NCBI GenBank assembly: GCA_038736355.1
Contig: JAVYML010000001.1
Location: 244,908-308,907, forward strand
DNA: 64,000 nt
Direction of reading: 5' to 3'
Source of the DNA: Candidatus Hadarchaeales archaeon
Lineage (GTDB): Archaea > Hadarchaeota > Hadarchaeia > Hadarchaeales > WYZ-LMO6
Position numbers and translations under genes: made by a program. This document shows positions 18,376 to 25,684 of the stretch, piece by piece. Under the pieces are notes generated by a model that was given only the letters and a program-made list of their open reading frames with translations, did not search any database and was not told the DNA's origin. Numbering within the stretch: position 1 is the stretch's first letter; every line of letters begins with the position of its first letter.

Positions 18376-19161
18376 TTAAAGACCTTCCAGCAATCCGAGA
18401 AGCTGGGAATGCAGCTTTCCGTTGGAAAAGAGCAGATCCATCCTCTCCGGTCTCCACCTTCCCCCTCGGAAATCCGTGACCTTCCCACCCGCCTCTTCCA
18501 CCAAGAGGACGGAAGCTGCCACGTCCCAAGGCTGGAGGGCGGTGGCAGCATAGGCATCCCCCTTTCCGCATGCCACCCAGGCCGCTTCCACCCCCGCCGA
18601 ACCCAGCTTCCTCAAATCCCTCACCCTCGGATAGAGGGTACACACGATTTTCCCCGTTCTTTCCCTGTTCGTCTCGCTCCCCTCACAGGAATATACGTAG
18701 GCCCTTTCCAACTCCTCCACTCCGGACACATGGATGGGGATCCTCTCCCCCGTTTCCCTTCTTTCCAAGAAGGCCCCCTTTCCTCTCTCGGCCAGAAAGA
18801 GCTCCTGGAGCACGGGGAGGAAGGTTATCCCCAGGATTGGCTCCTCCCTCCTCAAAAGAGCTAAAGTAATACAGAAAAGGGGGTTGCCGGAAGCGAAGTT
18901 CGTGGTCCCGTCCAAGGGGTCCACCACCCAAGTGAACTCCGATCCCCTCTCCACCAGACCCGTTTCCTCCGTCAGAAGGTTGTGGTCGGGATAGGAGGAG
19001 GAAAGCCCTTCCACCAGTACCCTATCCGACTTGAGGTCATATGGGGTGGTAAGACCCTTGGCCGTTCCTCGCATTCCCAGAAACCCACTCCTACGAAAAC
19101 CTTCCCTCAGCACCTCCCCCGCCTTCAAAACCAAGGGGATCACGTTCTCCAGTTCGGACAT
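18376..19161 (-). CDS. inositol monophosphatase / fructose-1,6-bisphosphatase family
   Basis: 261-residue Mg-dependent sugar or inositol phosphatase of the SuhB/IMPase superfamily. Metal-binding motif WVVDPLDGTTNFASGNPLF at about 77-95, an upstream EETG (VTEETGLVERG for the first metal Glu), and the C-terminal WDVAASVLLVEEAGGKVTDF. Archaeal members often act on both inositol-1-phosphate and fructose-1,6-bisphosphate; which applies here is not visible. 23 bases separate it from the prenyltransferase. Confidence 0.9.
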   Translation of the reverse strand: MSELENVIPLVLKAGEVLREGFRRSGFLGMRGTAKGLTTPYDLKSDRVLVEGLSSSYPDHNLLTEETGLVERGSEFTWVVDPLDGTTNFASGNPLFCITLALLRREEPILGITFLPVLQELFLAERGKGAFLERRETGERIPIHVSGVEELERAYVYSCEGSETNRERTGKIVCTLYPRVRDLRKLGSAGVEAAWVACGKGDAYAATALQPWDVAASVLLVEEAGGKVTDFRGGRWRPERMDLLFSNGKLHSQLLGLLEGL

Positions 19162-19191
19162 CGGAAAAAATGGGAAACCTAGCCTTTATCC

Positions 19192-20478
19192 TCACAGGTC
19201 CGAGGAGAGGACCCTCTCCCTCAGCTTGGAGAGGATTTCCCTTACCGTAGTAGAGGGAAGCTTCCCTTCCCTCTTCACCCCTTCCTTTCCCACCGTGAGG
19301 AGCACACCCATCCTCACCCTCCTGGGACCCTTCAACCCGGCGAACCTCAAATCCTTCTCGGAGAGTTCATAATCCAGTTCCTCCTTCCCCCTCCCTTCCG
19401 CCACCGGAACCACCACCACCTCCTCCCCCAACTGGTTGTACCTGTCGGAAGAGACCACCAAGGCCAACCTCTCCCCTGCAGGGGTTTTTACCCTCACCAG
19501 TTCTCCCTGCCTGATTTGGTCTCCTGCCATCACCCTTTTCTCCCCCTCTTCTATGAAAGCCTTCTCTTCCGCCAACCTCGACCCCGCCAGCTCCTTCTCC
19601 TCCCTTCCCAGCAAGGAGACTCTTTTCACCCTTTCCCCCTTCACCTCCTTGACATCGTAAGATCCCAACAACCTCACGTGCACCCTCTTCTCCTCTATAG
19701 CCCGCAACGCTTCTTCCACCCTCTTTTCCCCCTCCCTTCCCTCGAAATCCACGAAGAACACGTATTCTCCCAACACCCCCCTGTCCGGCCTGGACTCTAT
19801 CCTCGTGAGGTTGATTCCCCTCGAAGAAAACTCCCGCAGGATTTCCTGGAGAATGCCCGGCCTATCCTCAGCCAGTTCCAACAGCACGGAGGTTTTCACG
19901 GGTCTGATGCCTGGAAGGGGCTGCCGACCCAAAACGAAGAATCTGGTGAAACTAAGGCCCTGGTCGTGAATGTTCCTCCTCACTATCTTCAACCCGTAAA
20001 TCTTCGCGGCCCTTTCCCCCGCCACAGCCGCCACCGAGGGATCGGAAGCCGCCAGTTCTGCGGCTGCTGCCGTGCTGGGCATCTCCCTCAACTCCGCGTG
20101 GGGTAGATTCTCCCTCAAGTATCTCCTGCAATGGGAGAGGGCCTGATGGTGGGAAGCCACCACCTTTATTTTCCCCAGCTCCCCGTGCCTGGCCAAGAGG
20201 TGATGGACAACGGGCATCCTGATCTCCCTCAACACCCTCAGTCCGTGATATCTCCGGAGGAGATCCAACACGAAGGGAACCTCCCCCTCCACCGAATCCT
20301 CCACTGGCACCACCCCCAAAGCCTCTGGGTGGGTGAAGACATACTCAAAAACCTCTGCCACGGGAAAGAGGTACCTCCTAGGGGCTCCCCTGGGAAGGAG
20401 GTCGGTGAGGGCTTCCAAAGCCCTCTCGGTATGGGTTCCCTCCGGACCCAGCAACGCCACTTCCTTAGGTGGACTCAA
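19192..20478 (-). CDS. pheA: prephenate dehydratase with ACT domain and C-terminal PemK/MazF-like domain
   Basis: Converts prephenate to phenylpyruvate in phenylalanine synthesis. The N-terminal dehydratase (about 1-185) starts VALLGPEGTHTERA and carries the catalytic TRF motif at 178-180 (SFTRFFVLG). An ACT domain follows (about 195-275) with the ESRP Phe-binding segment (IESRPDRG). After a charged linker, residues about 318-425 look like a PemK/MazF fold: GELVRVKTPAGERLALVVSS, then NQLGEEVVVVPVAEG and RRVRMGVLLTVGKEGV. I know of no described fusion of this type, so the last third may be regulatory or RNA-active. The frame is continuous. Confidence 0.85.
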   Translation of the reverse strand: MSPPKEVALLGPEGTHTERALEALTDLLPRGAPRRYLFPVAEVFEYVFTHPEALGVVPVEDSVEGEVPFVLDLLRRYHGLRVLREIRMPVVHHLLARHGELGKIKVVASHHQALSHCRRYLRENLPHAELREMPSTAAAAELAASDPSVAAVAGERAAKIYGLKIVRRNIHDQGLSFTRFFVLGRQPLPGIRPVKTSVLLELAEDRPGILQEILREFSSRGINLTRIESRPDRGVLGEYVFFVDFEGREGEKRVEEALRAIEEKRVHVRLLGSYDVKEVKGERVKRVSLLGREEKELAGSRLAEEKAFIEEGEKRVMAGDQIRQGELVRVKTPAGERLALVVSSDRYNQLGEEVVVVPVAEGRGKEELDYELSEKDLRFAGLKGPRRVRMGVLLTVGKEGVKREGKLPSTTVREILSKLRERVLSSDL

Positions 20479-20505
20479 CCTCTCCCCAACCCTTTCCCAC
20501 CCCGA

Positions 20506-20868
20506 TTAAACCCTTTTGCCCTCCAAGAAACGCCTGTTCTCCTCATCCAGCTCCAAGATGAGGGCTAAGGCCTCTTCCTCCGTGAGGAACTTGGAAGGCC
20601 CCTTCCCCTTGGGGCATTTCACGGTCTCCACCACCCCAAAGAGCCTGCAGGGAAGGAAGCGCACAGGCCAGATAGAACATCTTCCCCCTTCCGCGTAGGG
20701 GCATCTCTCCCCCACCTTTCCCACCCTTTCTTCCCTTCCCCTCTCCTTCAACCATCTTCTCACCCTTTCCTCCTCCAGAGGAGTACGGCTGGGCCAAAAA
20801 CAACACTCGGTACATCCCTCCTCGCATTCCATCGAAGGGATCTTAGCCCAGATCTCCTCCAGCCCCAT
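20506..20868 (-). CDS. YkgJ-type CxxCxxCC iron/zinc-binding domain protein
   Basis: About 120 residues. Cysteine-rich motifs ECEEGCTECCFWP near the N-terminus and GERCPYAEGGRCSIWPVRFLPCRLFG match the CxxCxxCC (PF03692) family of putative metal chelators. The frame opens at 20952, but the first 28 residues are not family-like and MGLEEIWAKIPS at 20868 is the better start. The function of the family is unknown. Confidence 0.7.
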   Translation of the reverse strand: MGLEEIWAKIPSMECEEGCTECCFWPSRTPLEEERVRRWLKERGREERVGKVGERCPYAEGGRCSIWPVRFLPCRLFGVVETVKCPKGKGPSKFLTEEEALALILELDEENRRFLEGKRV

Positions 20869-20951
20869 TCCTCCACCCAAAACGCGATTGATTGAGGGAA
20901 AAATCGGTCTTGAACGGCTTAAAGCAATCCTTAGACTCTTCGTCACACCCA

Positions 20952-21467
20952 CTATTCCTTGAAGACCTCATAACAGACGAGTTCGTCCAGTTCCTTCCTG
21001 TATTTGGGTAGGGGCTCATCCGCAGGATAACCAACGGGGAGGAGTGCCACCACCTTGTACTTTTCGGGTATACCAAGAATCTTCCTCACCTCTTCTTGGG
21101 AAAAGGAACCAATCCAGCAGGTCCCCAGTCCCTCTTGTACGGCCGCCAAAGTGAGATGGTCCACTACGATGGCCACATCCACGGCATAGGAAGGAACCCC
21201 GCACCTCATCACCCTTTCAGGATCCAAAGCCACGGCCGCTATCACCACGGGGGCCTCTGCCACGAACTCCTGTCCGTAGGCGGCCTCCGCCAGCTTTTTC
21301 CTTCGCTCCGGGTCCCTAACCACCACCAACTTCCAGGGTTGAAGGTTCTTAGCGGAGGGGGCGAGCCTGGCTGCCTCCAGCATCCTCCTCAAGGCTTCTT
21401 CCGGAACTGGCTCCTGACGATAGGCCCTCACACTCCTTCGCTCTCTTATGGCCGAATATACGTCCAT
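20952..21467 (-). CDS. nitroreductase-family flavoprotein
   Basis: 171-residue FMN oxidoreductase. The FMN-phosphate site is RERRSVRAYRQEPV at 8-21, with PSAKNLQPWKLVVVRD and GLGTCWIGSFSQEEVRKILGIP later in the chain, all typical of the family. The substrate is unknown. It is transcribed in the same direction as the YkgJ-like gene, 84 bases downstream. Confidence 0.88.
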   Translation of the reverse strand: MDVYSAIRERRSVRAYRQEPVPEEALRRMLEAARLAPSAKNLQPWKLVVVRDPERRKKLAEAAYGQEFVAEAPVVIAAVALDPERVMRCGVPSYAVDVAIVVDHLTLAAVQEGLGTCWIGSFSQEEVRKILGIPEKYKVVALLPVGYPADEPLPKYRKELDELVCYEVFKE

Positions 21468-21504
21468 TCCATTTCCACCTCCCCAGCCCGTTATTTATCC
21501 TCGG

Positions 21505-21723
21505 CTATTCTTTCTTCTTCCTTCCAGGAGGATATACCGTAAGACCGGCCTTTCGCTTGGCCTTGGCCCAAGAGCCAAAATACCTAACCGCCGCGCTCAC
21601 CAAGGAGGGAGAAACATCACGCGCCCTGGGTGCCCTACCATGTTTTTCGGCCCACTCCTTCATTTCCGAAAGCACGCGCTCCTCGCTCCATTTTTCATAC
21701 TTCTTCTTTCCAAACAAGCCCAT
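21505..21723 (-). CDS. small basic protein resembling the homing-endonuclease-associated repeat
   Basis: 72 residues, very basic at both ends. The middle EMKEWAEKHGRAPRARDVSP and AVRYFGSWAKAKRKAGL have the pattern of the HNH/homing-endonuclease associated repeat, a small DNA-binding helix unit (G.aP...F.....FGsW..A...AG). Here a single unit stands alone with no nuclease domain, so a DNA-binding role is inferred. It lies 37 bases downstream-wise from the nitroreductase start and 45 bases from the DUF131-like gene. Confidence 0.6.
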   Translation of the reverse strand: MGLFGKKKYEKWSEERVLSEMKEWAEKHGRAPRARDVSPSLVSAAVRYFGSWAKAKRKAGLTVYPPGRKKKE

Positions 21724-21768
21724 CTTCCCACCTTCTTCCTCCCACCTGCCCTCTAAAAAACCTTCCAG

Positions 21769-22002
21769 CTAACCCCTCCACACGAGAAGGATGAAGAGGA
21801 GGGCCAAAATCAAACCCACGGCCGCCATCAGTTTGGCTATGGTCTCACTGGTACCGAAGGCTATGGGGAAGGGTCCTATCACCACCACCCCCCCACCCTC
21901 TACCCTCCCCCTCTCCGCCATCCCCCACACTCCGAGGGTGAGGAAGAGGATACCCAAAAGGAGGAGCAGGAAACCCACCAGCAGGAAACCCTCTGGTTTC
22001 AT
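21769..22002 (-). CDS. DUF131/TIGR00304-like small membrane protein
   Basis: 77 residues with two hydrophobic helices (about 6-27 and 57-75) flanking a short loop VVVIGPFPIAFGTSE. The loop VxxGPFPIxFG is characteristic of the archaeal TIGR00304 (DUF131) family. Function unknown. The start is at ATG 22002, which is divergent from ubiX by about 50 bases. Confidence 0.75.
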   Translation of the reverse strand: MKPEGFLLVGFLLLLLGILFLTLGVWGMAERGRVEGGGVVVIGPFPIAFGTSETIAKLMAAVGLILALLFILLVWRG

Positions 22003-22053
22003 CTTTCCCTTTTCCCTAGGCAGCTTTTAACTCCCCCTCTCCAGAAAGAAGAG

Positions 22054-22611
22054 ATGCACCTCATCGTTGCCCTCACAGGCTCCAGCGGAGTGGTTTATGG
22101 AGTGCGCTTCTTAGAGGTTTGCAGGGAGTTGGGAATAGAAACGGACCTCATCCTCTCGGAGGCTGGAAAGGAAATCCTGAGGCTGGAGATGGGAAAGGAA
22201 CCGGAAGAAGTGGAAAAACTGGCCAGCAGGAAATACGGAGAAAATGAACTCACCTCTCCCCTCTCCAGTGGCTCCTACGAGGTGGACGGAATGGTGATCG
22301 TCCCCTGCAGCATGAAGACCTTGGCCTGTGTGGCGAATGGGATTTCAGGAAACCTCATCACCAGGGCTGCTGATGTCATGCTCAAGCAGGGAAAGCCCCT
22401 CGTTTTGGTTCCACGTGAGACCCCCCTCAGCCTCATCCACTTAGAAAACATGCTAAAGGCGAAAAGGGCAGGCGCGGTGGTTCTTCCTGCCTGTCCTGCC
22501 TTCTATCATGGGGCAAAAAACCTCTCGGACTTGGTGGACTTCATCGTGGGCAAAATCCTAGATGTGCTGGGGATAAAGCACCGTCTCTATCGGAGATGGG
22601 GGGGAGGATGA
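22054..22611 (+). CDS. ubiX: flavin prenyltransferase
   Basis: Makes prenylated FMN, the cofactor of UbiD decarboxylases, from FMN and dimethylallyl phosphate. 185 residues starting MHLIVALTGSSGVVYGVRFLE (FMN-binding GSSG). Conserved motifs VDGMVIVPCSMKTLACVANG, NLITRAADVMLKQGKPLVLV and PRETPLSLIHLENM are present. It shares an ATGA overlap with the ubiD-like gene, so cofactor maker and user are co-translated. Confidence 0.95.
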   Translation: MHLIVALTGSSGVVYGVRFLEVCRELGIETDLILSEAGKEILRLEMGKEPEEVEKLASRKYGENELTSPLSSGSYEVDGMVIVPCSMKTLACVANGISGNLITRAADVMLKQGKPLVLVPRETPLSLIHLENMLKAKRAGAVVLPACPAFYHGAKNLSDLVDFIVGKILDVLGIKHRLYRRWGGG

Positions 22612-23849
22612 GCCTCAGGGAATTCGTGGAAAGGCTGGAAAGAAAAGGACTCCTCCTCAAGGTTAAAAGGGAGGTGAGTCCCCGATACGAAATCACCTCC
22701 TTACTCCTGAAGGCGGGGGAAAAACCGGTTAAGTTCGAGAAGGTGAAGGGATCCCCTTTTCCCCTAGTCTCCAACGTTTGTGCTTCTAGGGAGCTGGTGG
22801 CCCTAGCCTTGGGAGTTAAACCTTCCGATCTCCTGCGCACCCTACTGAAGGCCATAGAAAATCCTAAAGAACCGGAGAGGATGGAGGCGAGGGAATACAG
22901 GGAACTTCCACCCGACTTGAGAAAACTACCCATCCTTCTCCACTACCCCTTCGACGGCGGGAAGTACATCACGGGAGGAATAGTGGTCGCTGAGGATCCA
23001 GAGCTGGGAATAAACCTATCCTTCCACAGGATGATGGTGGTGGGGAAAGACAGGGTGGTGATGAGGATCCTTCCAAGACACTTCCACACCTTCCTGGAGA
23101 GGGGACTGAAGGAATTCGCGGTGTGTATTGGATGTGATGTGCATGTCCTCCTCTCAGCCGCCACCTCCTTAGAGCTCGGAAGGAGTGAACTTGGAATGGC
23201 CAGCGCCCTCCGGAAGACGAAGGTGGTGGAGCTGGGAGGACTCCTCGTACCGGAAGCGGAAATGGTGATGATCATGGAAATGACAGGAGAAGAAAGGGAA
23301 GAAGGACCTTTCCTCGATCTCACGGGAACTCTGGATATGGTGAGGAAACAGAAAGTGGCTAGGGTGAAGAAGCTTTTTGTAAAAGAAGAAGCCCTTTACC
23401 ATGCCATCCTCCCAGCCGGACCGGAACACAAGATCCTGATGGGTATGCCCAGGGAACCCACCATCTTCAGGGAGGTGAACAAGGTATGTGAATGCAAGGA
23501 TGTCTACCTCACACCTGGAGGGTGCTCTTGGCTGCATGCGGTGGTGAGTATAAAGAAAAGGAAACCGGACGATGGAAAAAAAGCGATAGAGGCGGCCTTT
23601 AGGGGGCACTCCTCCCTCAAACACGTTTGGGTGGTGGACGAAGACATAAACCCAAGGAACCCGGAAGAGGTGGAGTGGGCCATGGCCACGCGCTTCCAGG
23701 GTGACCGGGGAATGGTGGTGAAAAAGGAAAGGGGTTCCTCCTTGGACCCCTCCGCCGATCCCGAGACGGGCCTCACCACGAAGGTGGGCTTCGACCTCAC
23801 CATCCCCCCCGACCGTCCCCGCTCTTCTTTCCTCCGCCCTAGGAGGTGA
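22608..23849 (+). CDS. UbiD-family decarboxylase, probable anhydromevalonate phosphate decarboxylase
   Basis: 413-residue prFMN-dependent decarboxylase. The start at ATG 22608 (MSLREFVERL) overlaps the ubiX stop; an in-frame ATG at 22596 is possible. Family motifs are PFPLVSNVCASRELVALALG, the central NLSFHRMMVVGKDRV region, SLELGRSELGMASALRK and HVWVVDEDINPRNPEEVEWA. Because genes for both AcnX subunits follow at once, it most likely acts in the archaeal mevalonate pathway, turning trans-anhydromevalonate 5-phosphate into isopentenyl phosphate. Other aromatic or enoic substrates cannot be excluded from sequence alone. Confidence 0.88.
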   Translation: MSLREFVERLERKGLLLKVKREVSPRYEITSLLLKAGEKPVKFEKVKGSPFPLVSNVCASRELVALALGVKPSDLLRTLLKAIENPKEPERMEAREYRELPPDLRKLPILLHYPFDGGKYITGGIVVAEDPELGINLSFHRMMVVGKDRVVMRILPRHFHTFLERGLKEFAVCIGCDVHVLLSAATSLELGRSELGMASALRKTKVVELGGLLVPEAEMVMIMEMTGEEREEGPFLDLTGTLDMVRKQKVARVKKLFVKEEALYHAILPAGPEHKILMGMPREPTIFREVNKVCECKDVYLTPGGCSWLHAVVSIKKRKPDDGKKAIEAAFRGHSSLKHVWVVDEDINPRNPEEVEWAMATRFQGDRGMVVKKERGSSLDPSADPETGLTTKVGFDLTIPPDRPRSSFLRPRR

Positions 23850-23852
23850 GGG

Positions 23853-25031
23853 ATGCATCTCACGAAAGAACAGGAAAGGATGCTCGATGGGGAGGAGGGA
23901 GAGATAGTGGAGAAGATGTTCCGCCTCCTCGTCAAGATGGGTGACCTCTATCAGGCCGATAGGATGATCCCCGTTTCTTCATGCCAGGTCTCTGGGGTCT
24001 CCTATAAATCCGTGGGGGAGCCCGGTCTGGAGTTCCTAGAGGATCTGGCAGCCAAGGGGGCTAGGGTAAGGGTGAGAACCACCCTTAACCCTGCAGGTCT
24101 GGACCTCGAAGAATGGAGGGCGATGGGTTTCCCCGAGGACTTTGCGGAGAAACAACTCAGAATCCTCAAGGCCTTCGAAAGACTGGGAGCAGAACCCACC
24201 GTTACCTGCACCCCCTATTTGGCCGGTCTAGTACCCTCGAGGGGGGAACATCTGGCCTGGTCGGAATCCTCGGCCGTGGTCTTCTCGAACTCGGTGCTGG
24301 GTGCTAGGACGAACAGGGAAGGTGGGCCCTCTGCCCTGGCGGCAGCCATCTGTGGACTCACCCCAAGATATGGGCTCCACTTAGAGGAAAACCGGTGGCC
24401 CAGCCTAGTGGTGGAAGTGGAAGGAGAGCTGGAGGGTCCCTCGGACTTCAGTGCCTTGGGCTATTGGGTGGGGAGGGAAGTGGGCGGAGGGATACCCTAT
24501 TTCAGGGGGATAAAAAGGGCCGGGATCGAAGAGCTGAAAGCCTTGGGGGCAGCCATGGCAGCTTCAGGGGCGGTGGCCCTCTTCCATGTGGAGGGAATCA
24601 CGCCCGAGGCCGATCCAGAAAAAACCAAGGGACTGGAAAGGATGAGGGTGGGGAGGGAAGAGGTGGGGAAAGTCTATGAGGAATTGAGCACGGGGGGAGA
24701 ACCGGAACTGGTGGTATTGGGCTGTCCCCACGCTTCTTTGGAAGAAATCTCCCGCCTTCTTCCCCTATTGGGGAAAAATCCAAAGCCCTTCTGGATCTGT
24801 ACCAGCAGGAGGGTCAAGGAAAAAGCCATGCGCTCCGGGCTTGGGAAAAAGGTGGAGGAGGCTGGTGGAAGAATGGTGGCGGATACCTGTGCGGTCGTTT
24901 CCCCTCTGGAAAAACTCGGCTTCAAGACGGTGGGGGTGGATTCCGCCAAGGCTGCCCACTACCTTCCTTCCCTCTGCCGGGTGGAAGTGATCTTTTCCCC
25001 TCCAGGGGAGCTCCTGAGGGGGGGAAGATGA
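23853..25031 (+). CDS. phosphomevalonate dehydratase large subunit (AcnX, DUF521)
   Basis: 392-residue aconitase-X catalytic subunit. Starts MHLTKEQERMLDGEEGEIVE and has conserved segments PVSSCQVSGVSYKSVGEPGLEF's cysteine, TCTPYLAGLVPSRGEHLAWS and SNSVLGARTNREGGPSALA, which in this family include Fe-S and substrate residues. Dehydrates mevalonate 5-phosphate to trans-anhydromevalonate 5-phosphate in the archaeal pathway. Three bases separate it from the decarboxylase, and its stop overlaps the small subunit start. AcnX homologs elsewhere act on hydroxyproline derivatives, but the gene context favours the mevalonate role. Confidence 0.9.
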   Translation: MHLTKEQERMLDGEEGEIVEKMFRLLVKMGDLYQADRMIPVSSCQVSGVSYKSVGEPGLEFLEDLAAKGARVRVRTTLNPAGLDLEEWRAMGFPEDFAEKQLRILKAFERLGAEPTVTCTPYLAGLVPSRGEHLAWSESSAVVFSNSVLGARTNREGGPSALAAAICGLTPRYGLHLEENRWPSLVVEVEGELEGPSDFSALGYWVGREVGGGIPYFRGIKRAGIEELKALGAAMAASGAVALFHVEGITPEADPEKTKGLERMRVGREEVGKVYEELSTGGEPELVVLGCPHASLEEISRLLPLLGKNPKPFWICTSRRVKEKAMRSGLGKKVEEAGGRMVADTCAVVSPLEKLGFKTVGVDSAKAAHYLPSLCRVEVIFSPPGELLRGGR

Positions 25032-25426
25032 GGGGGAGAACCGTTAATCCGGGTAAGGCAAGGGGGGAAGCTCTAGTCTCCCGTTCCCCTCTCAGTTTTT
25101 ACGGAGGGGTGGATCCGAAAACGGGAATGGTGGTGGAGAGGGGGCACGAACTCGAGGGTAAATCCGTGAAAGGGAAGATCCTGATCTTCCCCCGAGGGAA
25201 GGGGTCCACGGTGGGGTCCTATGTGATCTATGCCCTGAAGAAAAATGGGGTAGCCCCCTTAGCCATCGTCAACGAGGAAACGGAACCCATCGTGGCCGCC
25301 GGGGTCATCCTGGCGGACATACCCTGCGTGGACAGGGTAGACCTGAGTCTGCTGGAAACCGGAGACCTAGTGGAGGTGGACGCAGACCAGGGGAAAGTGG
25401 AGATCCTCGAGAAACGAAAGTCATAG
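25028..25426 (+). CDS. phosphomevalonate dehydratase small subunit (DUF126)
   Basis: 132 residues, the swivelling domain subunit of AcnX. The conserved serine lies in PRGKGSTVGSYVIYALKKNG at about 57-76, and VNEETEPIVAAGVILADIPC follows. It begins at an ATGA overlap with the large subunit and closes the four-gene cluster. Domain and neighbour agree, so the identity is firm at the family level. Confidence 0.92.
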   Translation: MRGRTVNPGKARGEALVSRSPLSFYGGVDPKTGMVVERGHELEGKSVKGKILIFPRGKGSTVGSYVIYALKKNGVAPLAIVNEETEPIVAAGVILADIPCVDRVDLSLLETGDLVEVDADQGKVEILEKRKS

Positions 25427-25462
25427 ATGTGCCAGGGGAAACCAAAGCTACTGGCGGTAGGC

Positions 25463-25469
25463 TTTTAAA
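25463..25469 (+). promoter_or_regulatory. TATA box of the 55-residue gene
   Basis: TTTTAAA centred 25 bases before the ATG at 25491, the spacing expected of a leaderless archaeal message. A pyrimidine run fills the gap and no Shine-Dalgarno is present. Confidence 0.45.
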
Positions 25470-25490
25470 CCGGTTCTCCGTTTTTTCTTT

Positions 25491-25658
25491 ATGCCCAAGA
25501 AATGTAAAGCCAAGCCCAAGAAGAAAAAGAAACCAGCGCCGAAGCCTTCCCCCAAACCCAAACCCCAACCCGAAGTCTCGGAAATGGAAACTTCGGAACC
25601 AGAAACCGAAGCTTGGGAAGAGGAGTGGGAAGGAGGGGAAGAAGAGGAGGCCTATTGA
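25491..25658 (+). CDS. small two-faced (basic then acidic) protein, unknown
   Basis: 55 residues. The first 30 are Lys/Pro-rich with repeated KPKP-like steps (MPKKCKAKPKKKKKPAPK), the last 25 almost entirely acidic with aromatic residues (ETEAWEEEWEGGEEEEAY). It has its own TATA-like element and is followed by a T-rich stretch (25676-25686) that could terminate transcription from both sides, since the acyl-CoA dehydrogenase gene converges on it. Low complexity makes a chance frame possible, but promoter, start and length fit a real gene. No family was recognised. Confidence 0.5.
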   Translation: MPKKCKAKPKKKKKPAPKPSPKPKPQPEVSEMETSEPETEAWEEEWEGGEEEEAY

Positions 25659-25684
25659 GCCTCGGCTTCGGCGCCTTTTTTCTT

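Noticed and set aside
17675-18643. 322-residue version of the cis-prenyltransferase
   Set aside because: The first 97 residues lie antisense-free but inside the end of the suhB-like gene in another frame, and MRPHHLGLIPDGN with a strong GGGGGGAGG before it is the family start.
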